From positions 1-19,790 of the forward strand of contig JAPSIU010000019.1 of NCBI GenBank assembly GCA_031178565.1: DNA of 19,790 bases, written 5' to 3'. How positions within the stretch are numbered: the stretch's first letter is position 1; the number at the start of each line of letters is the position of its first letter. Below are positions 6,689 through 14,751 of the stretch, piece after piece. This DNA comes from Leucobacter sp. (lineage in GTDB: Bacteria > Actinomycetota > Actinomycetes > Actinomycetales > Microbacteriaceae). The translations under genes were made by a program, and so were the position numbers. The notes under the pieces were generated by a model that did no database searches, had not been told where the DNA came from, and saw only the letters and a list, made by a program, of their open reading frames with translations.

Positions 6689-7318
6689 TCAGTTCAGGGT
6701 GCCGTCCCGCCAGCGGCGGGCGCCGGCGTGGAGCTCCTGCGCGAGGGTCGAGTAGCGCAGGGCGCGCGAGGTGAGCTGCTTCGCGTGGGTGTCGTCGTGC
6801 GTGTCGCGCGTGTCGGCGAGGTCGGCGGAGCCGAGCGCCATGATCCGGCAGTAGCTGGCTGCGCGGTCGAGCGCCCCGGCGAGGTCGCCCGCGAACGCGC
6901 CGCGCAGGATCGTGTCGCACAGCTCCGCGATGGAGGCGGGGGTGACCGGTTCCGCCGCACCCGCGATCACGGGATCGATGGTGACCGCGACGGCCGCTCC
7001 CCGCTTGAACAGATCCGCGGAGCCCTCGGGGTCCGCGGAAACGACCCTGCGAAGCAGGTAGAGGCGCCAGAGCACACCCGCGAGGGAGTGCGTGCCCTCC
7101 CTCGCCCAGAGTTCGGCGATGTCGTCGAGCCCGTGCCCCGAGGCCAGACCGACCACCCGATCCACGACCTCCGGATCGGCGACGCTGCGAACGCGGTCGA
7201 GCAGAGCCCACGAGGTCTCCTGCGCGAGACGGTGCGCGGCACCCGGCTCATCCGAGCCGATGATCCAGTCGAAGCTCGAACTCGGCTGCAGCACAGGACG
7301 TTGATGTTCGCGTGGCAA
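6689..7318 (-). CDS. Conserved actinobacterial hypothetical protein
   Basis: This 209-residue, predominantly alpha-helical soluble protein has no recognisable catalytic motif. From memory, similar proteins occur widely in Microbacteriaceae, where some have been labelled 'DNA-directed RNA polymerase subunit beta'. I see no RNA polymerase motif, so I do not adopt that name. Visible landmarks are the start PREHQRPVL, a mid segment VVDRVVGLASGHGLDDIAEL, then LWRLYLLRRVV and a C-terminal SRALRYSTLAQELHAGARRW. The start is TTG 7318, supported by AAGGAG just upstream with 4-5 nt spacing. Longer frames up to 7453 would run through the promoter. A good promoter precedes it and a T6 terminator follows, so it is probably a single-gene unit. 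Confidence 0.8.
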   Translation of the reverse strand: MPREHQRPVLQPSSSFDWIIGSDEPGAAHRLAQETSWALLDRVRSVADPEVVDRVVGLASGHGLDDIAELWAREGTHSLAGVLWRLYLLRRVVSADPEGSADLFKRGAAVAVTIDPVIAGAAEPVTPASIAELCDTILRGAFAGDLAGALDRAASYCRIMALGSADLADTRDTHDDTHAKQLTSRALRYSTLAQELHAGARRWRDGTLN

Positions 7319-7364
7319 GTATCTCCTTCGTCTGCGGCGGCCGGGCGGGCGCCGCACCGGGAGA

Positions 7365-7393
7365 ATAATAGTTCCCCCGGTGCCGGAAGTAAA
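7365..7393 (-). promoter_or_regulatory. Sigma-70-type promoter of the hypothetical gene at 6689-7318
   Basis: On the minus strand TTTACT (7393-7388) and TATTAT (7370-7365) are separated by exactly 17 nt. Transcription would start about 40 nt upstream of the TTG codon, leaving room for the AAGGAG ribosome-binding site. Confidence 0.6.
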
Positions 7394-7470
7394 CCCTGTT
7401 CTCAGCGAGATCCGGGGGTAATACGGTGAGTGACGTCCCCGGTCCCACCCCACGAGAAAGAGGTGACGAC

Positions 7471-8151
7471 GTGCGCACGGGGTCTCATTTCAGACACGCG
7501 GCCGGCCCGGAGCTCCCGGCCGTGGCCCGCATCCTCGGAGAAGCCTTCCGGGAGGCGGAGAAGACCCGCGCGCAGGCCGCGCCGACTCCTCGGGATCGCA
7601 CCTTCAGCGGTCTGCATCGGGTGCTCCTCGAACGCGCCGCGGAAGCCGGCCACGTGCTCGTCGACCACGCGGGCACGGCCGCCGCGGCCTTTCTGCCGCC
7701 GGGGCGCCCCTCCGAACCCGCGACTCTGCGCGAGAACGTCGACCGTGCCCTCGCGCAGAGTCGCGCGGGAGCCCCGGCGATCGAACTCTCCGGGATCTGG
7801 GAGGGCTGCTGGTCGCTCGAGATCATCGGCGTCACGCCGAAGGCGCAGCATCGCGGCCTCGGCAGCGAGCTGCTCCGATTCGGACTCCGCACGATCGCGC
7901 GGGAGCACCGCGATGCCTTCGTCTCGGTCGAGACGTCGGATCCGAGATCGGTTCCGTTCTTCCTCCGGCACGGTTTCGTCCTGCTCGAGACCTGCCACAC
8001 CGCCGACGTGCCGGTCACCTGGTCGCTCCTCAGCGGTCCCGTGTTCGAGGAGCGCGGCGAGGAGAGCGATCCCGCCGTGGCGCCCTCGACGGCTCCTCGC
8101 CAGGAGGCCCCTATTCCCGCCGCCGTTCCGGAGGACGAGAAGGCCGCCTGA
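7471..8151 (+). CDS. GNAT-family N-acetyltransferase
   Basis: This 226-residue cytoplasmic protein has a Gcn5-related acetyltransferase fold. The acetyl-CoA loop QHRGLG (residues 126-131, form QxxGxG) follows the beta strand SLEIIGVTPKA. A helix SELLRFGLRTIAREH comes next, then the C-terminal VSVETSDPRSVPFFLRHGFVLLET, typical of the last strands. The substrate cannot be told. The start is GTG 7471, preceded by AAAGAGGTGA, a near-complete anti-16S match. The frame is open upstream to 7426, but without such a site. The ~30-residue tail is Pro/Glu/Ala-rich and likely disordered. The gene diverges from the hypothetical gene at 6689-7318 and converges on ku with only 8 nt between stops. Confidence 0.85.
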   Translation: MRTGSHFRHAAGPELPAVARILGEAFREAEKTRAQAAPTPRDRTFSGLHRVLLERAAEAGHVLVDHAGTAAAAFLPPGRPSEPATLRENVDRALAQSRAGAPAIELSGIWEGCWSLEIIGVTPKAQHRGLGSELLRFGLRTIAREHRDAFVSVETSDPRSVPFFLRHGFVLLETCHTADVPVTWSLLSGPVFEERGEESDPAVAPSTAPRQEAPIPAAVPEDEKAA

Positions 8152-8159
8152 CCGGCGCC

Positions 8160-9026
8160 TCAAGCCGTCTTCCTGCTGGACCGACGGGTGCCCGACTTCG
8201 AGCCGGACGTCTTTCTGCGCGCCGGCTTCCCGCTCTTCTTCTTGGCTGCGCGCGACTTCTGCACGCTCTTCTTGAGCGCCTCCATGAGGTCGATGACCTC
8301 GGCGTCCTCCTGCTCGCTCTCACCGAAGGTCGCGTCGGTGTCGAGCGCGTCTCCCTGAGCCCGCTTCGCCTCGATCAGCTTGCGCAGCTCCTCCTGGTAC
8401 TCGTCGCTGAAGGCCTCTGGGGAGAAATCGGAGGAGAAGCTCTTCACGAGCGCCGCGGACAGCTGCATCTCCTTGGCCGAGATCCTCGCCGGCTCGTCCA
8501 GCGCGGGGAATGCGGGCTCCCGCACCTCGTCCGCCCAGAGCAGAGTCTGCACGACGAGCACATCCCCGCGCACGCGCAGCGCCGCGAGACGGGTCTTCTG
8601 ACGGAGCGCGAACTGCACGATCGCGGTCCGCTCGGTCTTCTCGAGCGTGCGCCGGAGGAGCACGTACGCCTTCGACGATTTGCCCGTCGGGGCGAGATAG
8701 TAACTGCGCTCGAAGAGGATCGGGTCGACCTGCTCGGTCGGCACGAACTCCACGACGGATATCTCGCGGCTGCGCTCCTGCGGCAGGGATCCGATCTCCT
8801 CGCGCGTCAGAACGACCGTCTCCTCCTCGTCGACGTAGGCCCGATCGATGTGCTCGAAGGGAATGACCTTTCCGCACACCTCGCAGCGACGCTCGTAGCG
8901 GATCCGCCCACCGTCCTCGTCGTGCACCTGATGCAGATCCACGTCGTGGTCCTCGGTGGCGCTGTACAGCTTCACGGGCACGTTGACGAGCCCGAATGTG
9001 ATCGCTCCCGTCCAGATCGCTCTCAT
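8160..9026 (-). CDS. ku: Ku, DNA end-binding protein of bacterial non-homologous end joining
   Basis: This 288-residue protein forms a homodimeric ring on broken DNA ends and recruits LigD. The N-terminus MRAIWTGAITFGLVNVPVKLYSAT is the family's conserved start, which fixes ATG 9026. A start at 9044 would add six unrelated residues. Further Ku motifs are RYERRCEVCGKVIPFEHIDRAY, SYYLAPTGKSSKAYVLLRRTL and the DEPARISAKEMQLSAALV bridge region. The C-terminal ~45 residues are a Lys/Arg/Ser-rich tail (KKSVQKSRAAKKKSG onward), as in many actinobacterial Ku proteins, where such tails help bind DNA. It is transcribed divergently from ligD across a 69-bp gap. No Shine-Dalgarno is seen before the ATG. 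Confidence 0.96.
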   Translation of the reverse strand: MRAIWTGAITFGLVNVPVKLYSATEDHDVDLHQVHDEDGGRIRYERRCEVCGKVIPFEHIDRAYVDEEETVVLTREEIGSLPQERSREISVVEFVPTEQVDPILFERSYYLAPTGKSSKAYVLLRRTLEKTERTAIVQFALRQKTRLAALRVRGDVLVVQTLLWADEVREPAFPALDEPARISAKEMQLSAALVKSFSSDFSPEAFSDEYQEELRKLIEAKRAQGDALDTDATFGESEQEDAEVIDLMEALKKSVQKSRAAKKKSGKPARRKTSGSKSGTRRSSRKTA

Positions 9027-9095
9027 GAGTACAGTAGAGCCCATCGGGGTGTCAAGCGGCTAGCCGTTGCGCTTCCCCCGATGGAGCATGTATAG
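9027..9095. promoter_or_regulatory. Divergent ku-ligD control region
   Basis: This 69-bp gap contains TTGACA on the minus strand (9055-9050), a candidate -35 for ku, although no -10 with normal spacing is evident. A 10-bp palindrome CGGCTAGCCG (9057-9066), flanked by CAA and TTG, could be an operator. For ligD, GGAG at 9083-9086 lies 9 nt before the ATG and TATAGA overlaps the start. Confidence 0.4.
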
Positions 9096-11552
9096 ATGGC
9101 GGGCCGGAAGCAGACCGTGACGGTCGAGGGGCGACGGCTGCAGCTGTCGAATCTCGACAAGGTGCTCTACCCCGCGACGGGCACCACCAAGGGCGACGTC
9201 CTCGCCTACTACCGCGATGCGGCTCCGGTGATGCTCCCCCACTGCGCGGACCGGGCCGCGACGCGCAAGCGATGGCCGAACGGCGTCGAGTCGTCGATGT
9301 TCTTCCAGAAGGACATCGGGGAGGGTGCGCCCGAGTGGGTGGAGCTGCGCTCGATCCAGCACTCCGATCACGTCAATCGCTACCCCCTCGTGAACGACGT
9401 TCCGACGCTCATGTGGCTCGCGCAGCTCGCGGCACTCGAGATCCACGTGCCGCAGTGGAGGTTCGGCAGAGGGGACGAGCAGAGGAATCCGGATCGCCTG
9501 GTGCTCGACCTCGATCCGGGTCCGGGCGTGGGTCTCCGCGAGTGCGCCGAGGTCGCGCGTCTGGCGCGCGGCATCCTCTCGGACATGGGCCTCCAGCCGG
9601 TCCCCGTCACGAGCGGGAGCAAGGGCATCCACCTGTACGCCTCGCTCGACGGACGCCAGACCTCGGATCAGGTCTCGCAGATCGCCCGCGAACTGGCGCG
9701 GGCCCTCGAGGCGGATCACCCCGACGACATCATCAGCTCGATGAAGCGCTCCGAGCGCGCGGGGAAGGTGTTCATCGACTGGAGCCAGAACAACTCGAGC
9801 AAGACGACGGTCGCGCCGTACTCGCTGCGCGGGCGGGACCGCCCCACCGTCGCCGCTCCGCGAACCTGGCGCGAACTCGCATCTCCCGGGCTCGAGCAAC
9901 TCGAGTACCGGGAGGCGCTCGCGCGGGTGAGACGGCGGGGCGACCCGATGGCCGGGCTCGAGGAGGATGCGGAGCGGGCCGCGCCGCAGCGGGACCGCCT
10001 GACGCTCTACCGCAAGAAGCGGGACCGCGGCAAGACTCCGGAACCGGTCCCCGAGCCTGGTGAGGCCGAGCCGCTTCCCGGCGACGGCGAGGCCGGACGG
10101 AGCGGCGACCCGGCCGACGGGCCCGTCTTCGTCATCCAGCGGCACGACGCCAGGCGGCTGCACTACGACTTCCGCGTCGAGCACGACGGGGTGCTGGTGA
10201 GCTGGGCCCTCCCGAAGGGAGTGCCCACGGATCCGAAGCGCAATCACCTCGCGGTCCCCACGGAGGACCACCCGATGAGCTACCGCTTCTTCGAGGGCAC
10301 GATTCCGAAGGGCGAGTACGGCGCCGGCGAGGTCGAGATCTGGGACACGGGGACCGCGGAGATCGAGAAGTGGCGCGAGGACGAGGTGATCGTCACCCTC
10401 GCCGGCGCACCGGACGGGGGCCTCGGCGGCCGCCGCCGGTATGCGCTCTTCCGCACCGACGCGGATCCGCAGAAACCGCAGTGGATGATCCACCTCATGC
10501 AGGACCGGGATCGGGGAAAGCACGATCGGAATCCGAAGGCTGAGCCGCCGAAGCGTCGGGAACGGTCGGCGGAGCGCGACTCGGGGGCGGCCTACCGGCC
10601 GATGCTCGCCTCACCCGGCTCGGAGGCGACGTTCCGCGCCCTCGATGAGGACGAGTGGGCCTTCGAGATGAAGTGGGACGGGATCCGCGCGGTGGTGTCC
10701 GTCTCCGAATCCGGAGTCCGCATACGCAACCGATCCGGCGGCGATGTGACGAGCGTCTACCCCGAACTCGCCGGTGTGGCCGACGCCGTCGCTGCCGACG
10801 ACGCGGTGCTCGACTGTGAGATCGTCGCGCTGGATGCGCGCGGCGTGCCGAGCTTCGCACGGCTCCAACGGCGCATGCATCTCCGTTCGAAACGGGAGAT
10901 CGCCGAGGCGGCTCGATCCGTGCCCGCCTCGCTCATCGCGTTCGACGTGCTGCGGATCAACGAGAGGGACTGCACGTCGCTCCCGTACCGTCAGCGCCGC
11001 GAGCTGCTCGCCGAGCTGGTCGAGGAGGGCACCGGGCAGCCGCTCTCCGCGCCGCCCGCCTTCGACGGCGACAGCGCTGCGGCCACAGCGGCGAGCCGCG
11101 AGCTCGGGCTGGAGGGGATCATGGCGAAGCGGCTGGAGAGCGTGTACCGGGCGGGCTCGCGCTCGAGCGACTGGCTGAAGCTCCCAAGGGTCGACACCGC
11201 TGAGGTCGTGGTCATCGGCTGGCGCATCAGCGAGGCGGAACCCTCCGGAATCGCATCGCTGCTCCTGGCCGTTCCCGGATCCGAGGGGCTCGAGTACGCG
11301 GGGCGCGTCGGAACGGGGTTCTCCGCGGCGGATCGGCGGAGGATCCGGGAACGCCTCCGCAGGATGGAGCGGAAGACGCCGCCGACCGAGGTCCCCCCGG
11401 CCGACCGCCGCGATGCCCGGTGGGTGACCCCGCGGCTCGTGGGCGAGGTGAGCTTTCGCGAGCGCACCGCCGACGGGCGTCTGCGCCACTCCGTCTGGAG
11501 GGGCTGGCGCCCCGACAAGGAGGTCGGCGATATCGCTCACTCGCACGGATAA
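9096..11552 (+). CDS. ligD: LigD, multifunctional ATP-dependent DNA ligase (POL-PE-LIG)
   Basis: This 818-residue end-joining enzyme has the mycobacterial domain order. The POL domain (about 1-270) is an archaeo-eukaryotic primase-type polymerase with metal ligands in LDLDPG (Asp138, Asp140) and FIDWSQN (Asp228). The PE domain (about 340-480) is a 3'-phosphoesterase with H350-D-A-R-R-L-H356-Y-D358. The LIG domain (about 510-818) has adenylation lysine Lys526 in EMKWDGIR, then DCEIVALD, EGIMAKR and SSDWLKL. The linkers are Pro/Glu/Arg-rich. It fills in, trims and seals DNA ends held by Ku. It starts at ATG 9096 with GGAG 9 nt upstream. It is slightly longer than the ~760 residues of M. tuberculosis LigD because of the linkers. 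No frame break is seen. Confidence 0.97.
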   Translation: MAGRKQTVTVEGRRLQLSNLDKVLYPATGTTKGDVLAYYRDAAPVMLPHCADRAATRKRWPNGVESSMFFQKDIGEGAPEWVELRSIQHSDHVNRYPLVNDVPTLMWLAQLAALEIHVPQWRFGRGDEQRNPDRLVLDLDPGPGVGLRECAEVARLARGILSDMGLQPVPVTSGSKGIHLYASLDGRQTSDQVSQIARELARALEADHPDDIISSMKRSERAGKVFIDWSQNNSSKTTVAPYSLRGRDRPTVAAPRTWRELASPGLEQLEYREALARVRRRGDPMAGLEEDAERAAPQRDRLTLYRKKRDRGKTPEPVPEPGEAEPLPGDGEAGRSGDPADGPVFVIQRHDARRLHYDFRVEHDGVLVSWALPKGVPTDPKRNHLAVPTEDHPMSYRFFEGTIPKGEYGAGEVEIWDTGTAEIEKWREDEVIVTLAGAPDGGLGGRRRYALFRTDADPQKPQWMIHLMQDRDRGKHDRNPKAEPPKRRERSAERDSGAAYRPMLASPGSEATFRALDEDEWAFEMKWDGIRAVVSVSESGVRIRNRSGGDVTSVYPELAGVADAVAADDAVLDCEIVALDARGVPSFARLQRRMHLRSKREIAEAARSVPASLIAFDVLRINERDCTSLPYRQRRELLAELVEEGTGQPLSAPPAFDGDSAAATAASRELGLEGIMAKRLESVYRAGSRSSDWLKLPRVDTAEVVVIGWRISEAEPSGIASLLLAVPGSEGLEYAGRVGTGFSAADRRRIRERLRRMERKTPPTEVPPADRRDARWVTPRLVGEVSFRERTADGRLRHSVWRGWRPDKEVGDIAHSHG

Positions 11553-11649
11553 CCCCGGTGATCGCTCACTGACCGCGTTCCTGTTCCACAGTTGATTCAG
11601 CGTTCGCGGGGCCCTGGCACCATCGCGCATTCGGTCGACCACGTTCCGA

Positions 11650-12453
11650 TCACACCGGCTCCAGCGGCTCGTTGGCGTAAGCCGCATGCAGTAGGCGAGT
11701 GAAATCGACATCCTGGCCAAGGCTCGCTCCGCCGATGCGTGCGACTGGGATGCCCGGCGTCCACGAGTTCATCACCACGGCAGAGACGTGTTTTCCCAGC
11801 TCGCCGAGGCGCACATCTCGAGTCCGCTGCGGGACCCCGAGCTCTCGGAGACGCCGGACCAGGATCTGCATCGTGACACCGCTGAGCACCTCGGCGCGAG
11901 GCCAGATCAGGGACTTCCCGTCCCAGAAGGCCAGGTTCCAGATCGTCGCTTCACTGAGTCGCCCCGACCGGTCGATGAACGCGGCGTCATCGAAGCCGAG
12001 CGCGTTGGCACGTCGGAGCAGAAGGGTCTTGGAGACCTCCCCGACGTGCTTGATACGTGGCAGATGCCTCTCGTGCTCGACCGCGTCAAGGGAGAGCGGA
12101 CCAGTGGGCGGCCTAGCGGGATCGGTTACCTTGACCAGGACGTCCAGGTCGATGGAGTTGCCTGCCGGGGCGAACTCTCCGGGCCGCGAACTGACGAAGC
12201 ACGTCAATGAAACGTCGGATGGAGCAGCCGCGAGGGCGCTACGAAGCCTACCGAGGAGGACCTCATCAGCAAGATGCCGGCCAAAGAGCTCGTCGCTGGC
12301 ACCCCGGAGACGGTCGAGATGCAAGTCCAAACCCCGGACTCGACCGCCCCGGACCTGCATCGCGGTGAAATGGGCGTAACCGGCGAAGGCCAGCGGCGCG
12401 AGGTCCGCCGCGTTGGTCGACTTACCATTGAGTTGAGTGATCGATGTGGTCAT
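11650..12453 (-). CDS. Class IV aminotransferase (PLP-dependent, branched-chain/D-amino acid/ADC-lyase fold)
   Basis: This 267-residue fold-type IV PLP enzyme has the probable Schiff-base lysine Lys135 in LPRIKHVGEVSKTLLLRR, followed by AAFIDRSGRLSEATIWNLAF. There Glu168 and the following residues match the conserved E-x-x-x-x-N cofactor-binding stretch. The phosphate-binding SGVT is at 191-194. The N-terminal HFTAMQVRGGRVRGLDLHLDRL is common to a branch often annotated only as 'aminotransferase class IV', so the substrate is unknown. ATG 12453 is chosen because the sequence from MTTSITQLNG looks like the family start and a TATCGT -10 lies 7 nt upstream. In-frame starts at 12477 (ATG) and 12492 (TTG) would overlap merR. 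It is divergent from merR, its likely regulator. Confidence 0.83.
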   Translation of the reverse strand: MTTSITQLNGKSTNAADLAPLAFAGYAHFTAMQVRGGRVRGLDLHLDRLRGASDELFGRHLADEVLLGRLRSALAAAPSDVSLTCFVSSRPGEFAPAGNSIDLDVLVKVTDPARPPTGPLSLDAVEHERHLPRIKHVGEVSKTLLLRRANALGFDDAAFIDRSGRLSEATIWNLAFWDGKSLIWPRAEVLSGVTMQILVRRLRELGVPQRTRDVRLGELGKHVSAVVMNSWTPGIPVARIGGASLGQDVDFTRLLHAAYANEPLEPV

Positions 12454-12460
12454 AGAGGCG

Positions 12461-12466
12461 ACGATA
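12461..12466 (-). promoter_or_regulatory. Candidate -10 element of the aminotransferase gene
   Basis: TATCGT on the minus strand ends 7 nt before ATG 12453, so the transcript may be leaderless. It overlaps the AGGAG used by divergent merR, so the two genes share a very compact control region. Confidence 0.4.
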
Positions 12467-12479
12467 GGAGTTGACATCA

Positions 12480-12857
12480 GTGGCAGAGGCAAATCGCGTC
12501 GCCGTCGACCGGCAGCTCCGTATCGGAGATCTTGCCGCGCTCACGTCGGCGACCCCTCGGATGCTGCGGTACTACGAGAACCGTGGACTTATCCAGGCGG
12601 AACGGTCTTCAACCGGCCAACGCCTCTTCGACGGTTCGGTCATCGATCAGGTCCGTTCCATCCGTCGCCTGCTGAGCGCAGGCCTGCCCGTCGAGACGAT
12701 TCGTGAACTCCTCGATTGCATCCACGACAACGACAGACTCGAGCCGTGCGCCGTACCGCTGCTCGTTGAGCACCTTCAGGCCTACGACGGTCGCATCGCC
12801 GAACTGGCGAGCACCCGTGATGCGCTTCAGGAACTGATCGACGTTTCGAACGACTGA
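12480..12857 (+). CDS. MerR-family transcriptional regulator
   Basis: This 125-residue DNA-binding regulator has an N-terminal winged helix-turn-helix: LRIGDLAALTSATPRMLRYYENRGLI (13-38), with the family's RYYE signature. A wing and the helical segment VRSIRRLLSAGLPVETIRELLDC follow, then a C-terminal dimerisation coiled coil (LVEHLQAYDGRIAELASTRDAL). Two cysteines, Cys80 and Cys90, lie at the start of the effector region and could sense metal, thiol or redox state, but the spacing does not identify a known class. The start is GTG 12480, with AGGAG at 12466-12470 and 9 nt spacing. The in-frame TTG at 12471 has no room for a ribosome-binding site. It is divergent from the aminotransferase. Confidence 0.86.
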   Translation: MAEANRVAVDRQLRIGDLAALTSATPRMLRYYENRGLIQAERSSTGQRLFDGSVIDQVRSIRRLLSAGLPVETIRELLDCIHDNDRLEPCAVPLLVEHLQAYDGRIAELASTRDALQELIDVSND

Positions 12858-12942
12858 CGCGTTTTCCCCGACTCGTTGTCGGTCGCCTCCATCGTCGTCC
12901 CCAGGATTGGGAGTCGCTCGCCTCTGGCGACGATGACCACAC

Positions 12943-13392
12943 GTGACGCGGAGCACCGTAAGGCCGCGCGGCATGCGTGTCGTCGCGCGCTTGCGCCAGG
13001 CACCGCTGCGCCTGCTCAAGGCGATGCCGGCCGCTGGCGCGATGCTGCTCGGCGAGCACACCGGACACCGGCATCGATCCGCGCGGCGAGTCGCCGAGAT
13101 CGCGTTGAGCGGATTGCGTGAGAGCGAGTACCTCGCCCTGGCCGAGTCATTCGGTCACCGCATCGGCGGCGAACCCTCCTGGACGGCGGTGTCCGACCAT
13201 AGAGTCGGGACCCGGAAGACCGAGTCTCTCCGTGAGCAAGGCGTCGTCATCGAGGAGGCGGAGTTCGTCACCGACTCCCTGACAGATTTGCCGACTGCCC
13301 GCGCGGCAGCGTCCGTCGTCCTCATCGGCGCGTCGGCCAGAACCCGGGAACGCTATGCCCGGGCAGGAGTAGCAACAGCATTGGCCGCATGA
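12943..13392 (+). pseudogene. Remnant of a HAD-superfamily (phosphoserine phosphatase-like, subfamily IB) hydrolase
   Basis: The 149-residue frame keeps two separated pieces of a HAD IB hydrolase. The cap-like helices are HRSARRVAEIALSGLRESEYLALAESFGHRI, and the C-terminal core is DHRVGTRKTESL, then EFVTDSLTDLPTARAA and VVLIGASARTRERYARAGV. The TDSLTDLP segment carries the metal-binding aspartates of motif IV, and RK of GTRKTES the motif III lysine. The nucleophile motif DxDGT is absent at the N-terminus. The stretch that should hold motif II (the VVxTAS region) is missing between PSWTAVS and DHRVG. This looks like a truncated and internally deleted, inactive gene. A GACGATGACCACACG stretch at 12930 could be a worn DxDxT in another frame, but that is speculative. 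An alternative start is ATG 12973. Confidence 0.55.
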
Positions 13393-13411
13393 CCGGCCGC
13401 GATCGACGAGT

Positions 13412-14674
13412 TCACGATCGGCCCCGCGAACCAGCCCTGGTGACTGACCCGGTCGGCAGAGACTCGTCGTCGTATGCGCCGCGGCGCAGGTGAGGGCTGG
13501 CGAGGGCGGGCAGGATGGTGATGATCGCGAGGACCGCGAGGGCGATGCCGAGGACGATGGGGGCGCGTAGGCCGTAGGACGGGATGAGCGCCGATCCGAC
13601 GGCGGAGCCGATGATGACTCCGAGGGTGATGAACGAACCGTGGATCGTGTTCACCAGGGGCGCGGTGCTCCCGGCACGCTGGATGCGCACCGCCATCGCG
13701 GGGTTCATGGTGACCCCGACCAGGCCGATGCCGAGCATGAACACCAGCGCTAATGGAGGCAGATCGGTGAAGATCGCGAATCCGGTCAGGAAGAGCGCGT
13801 TCAGTCCGGTGCCGATCAGGAGCGTCGAGACGGTGTGCCGGTCGGCCAGGCGTCCCACGACGACGTTTCCGAGCAGGGTCGCCGCGCCGTAGACGAGCAG
13901 GAGCACGGGCACGATGCCGTCGGAGAAGCCGGTGACCTCGGTGAGGATCGGGGTGAGGAAGCTGAAGACCGAGAACGTCGCGCCGATGATCAGCGTGCTG
14001 GAGGCGAGAGCGAGGAGGAACTGCGGCCGCCGCAGCACCAGCAGCTCCGACCCGGTGGGTTTCGAAGAATCGGCACTCTCGTCTGTCTGAGCAGCGGGAT
14101 TGCGCACCATGGCGAGGGTCAGCGCAGCGGCGACCAGCGTGATCGCTGAGATCGCCCAGAACGCGGACTGCCACCCGAACCGGCCGCCCACGAAGGTCGC
14201 GAACGGCAGGCCCAGCAGGGTGCCCAGCATCAGCCCGTTCATCACGACCGCGATCGCGCGCCCGCGCACCTGCTCGTCGACCAGCTGGACGCCCATCGAG
14301 ACCGCGATGCCGAAGAATGCCTGCGAGGCGGCTCCGCTGATGATCCGGGCGAGGACCATCATCGGGTATCCGGTCACGAGGGCTGCGATGACGTTGCCGA
14401 CGAGGAAGATCGCGAAGACGATCATGAGCGCGGTCCTCGGGGGGACCTTGAGCAGGGCGAAGGTGAGCGGCGGACCGCCGACGGCCATCGCCGCGGCGAA
14501 GATCGTCACGAGGTAGCCGACCTGCGGGATCCCGGCACCGAGCCCTTCGGCGAGCTGGGGCATGAGGCCGGCGACGGTGAACTCGCTGGTCACCATCGCG
14601 AACACCCCGGCTGCGAGGACGTACACCGCCGGCGGAACGGTCCTCTTCGTGGCTGGTGCTGTTGCTGTGCTCAA
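13412..14674 (-). CDS. MFS transporter, DHA1-type drug/sugar efflux (AraJ/Cmx-like)
   Basis: This 420-residue inner-membrane protein has twelve predicted hydrophobic helices in two halves, separated by a hydrophilic loop near AAQTDESADSSKPTG. The first helix, VLAAGVFAMVTSEFTVAGLMP, carries the TSEF-x-x-x-GLLP-type signature of the DHA1 AraJ/YdhP/chloramphenicol-efflux branch. The GRLADRHTVSTLL loop in the second half is the MFS motif A equivalent. It should be a proton-coupled exporter of unknown substrate. The start is TTG 14674, with GAAAGG about 9 nt upstream. It lies 77 nt downstream of tetR on the same strand, with an operator-like repeat in the gap, so it is most likely the pump that TetR controls. 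Its 3' end converges on the HAD remnant (19 nt gap). Confidence 0.9.
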   Translation of the reverse strand: MSTATAPATKRTVPPAVYVLAAGVFAMVTSEFTVAGLMPQLAEGLGAGIPQVGYLVTIFAAAMAVGGPPLTFALLKVPPRTALMIVFAIFLVGNVIAALVTGYPMMVLARIISGAASQAFFGIAVSMGVQLVDEQVRGRAIAVVMNGLMLGTLLGLPFATFVGGRFGWQSAFWAISAITLVAAALTLAMVRNPAAQTDESADSSKPTGSELLVLRRPQFLLALASSTLIIGATFSVFSFLTPILTEVTGFSDGIVPVLLLVYGAATLLGNVVVGRLADRHTVSTLLIGTGLNALFLTGFAIFTDLPPLALVFMLGIGLVGVTMNPAMAVRIQRAGSTAPLVNTIHGSFITLGVIIGSAVGSALIPSYGLRAPIVLGIALAVLAIITILPALASPHLRRGAYDDESLPTGSVTRAGSRGRS

Positions 14675-14686
14675 GGGAGAGAGCCT

Positions 14687-14708
14687 TTCTGTACTTTATT
14701 ATCCAAAA
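14687..14708. promoter_or_regulatory. Probable TetR operator upstream of the MFS gene
   Basis: TTCTGTA-N8-TCCAAAA (arms 14687-14693 and 14702-14708) has the same geometry and the identical right arm as the repeat upstream of tetR at 15373-15394. The minus-strand hexamer GATAAT (14703-14698), a good -10, lies inside it, so binding would block the MFS promoter. Confidence 0.6.
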
Positions 14709-14751
14709 TGTGCGCATGGGTGCGCGCCGCCGGGCAGCGGTGCCCCTTCTG

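Noticed and set aside
9027..9044. Upstream ATG at 9044 as the start of ku
   Set aside because: The conserved Ku N-terminus begins at MRAIW (9026). The six extra residues have no ribosome-binding site or family support.
9060..10523. 487-residue minus-strand frame opposite ligD
   Set aside because: It has no family motifs and lies antisense to an intact LigD with all catalytic residues.
12930..12944. Worn DxDGT motif (GDDDHT) before the HAD remnant
   Set aside because: It is in a different frame and followed at once by a stop. A chance match is as likely.
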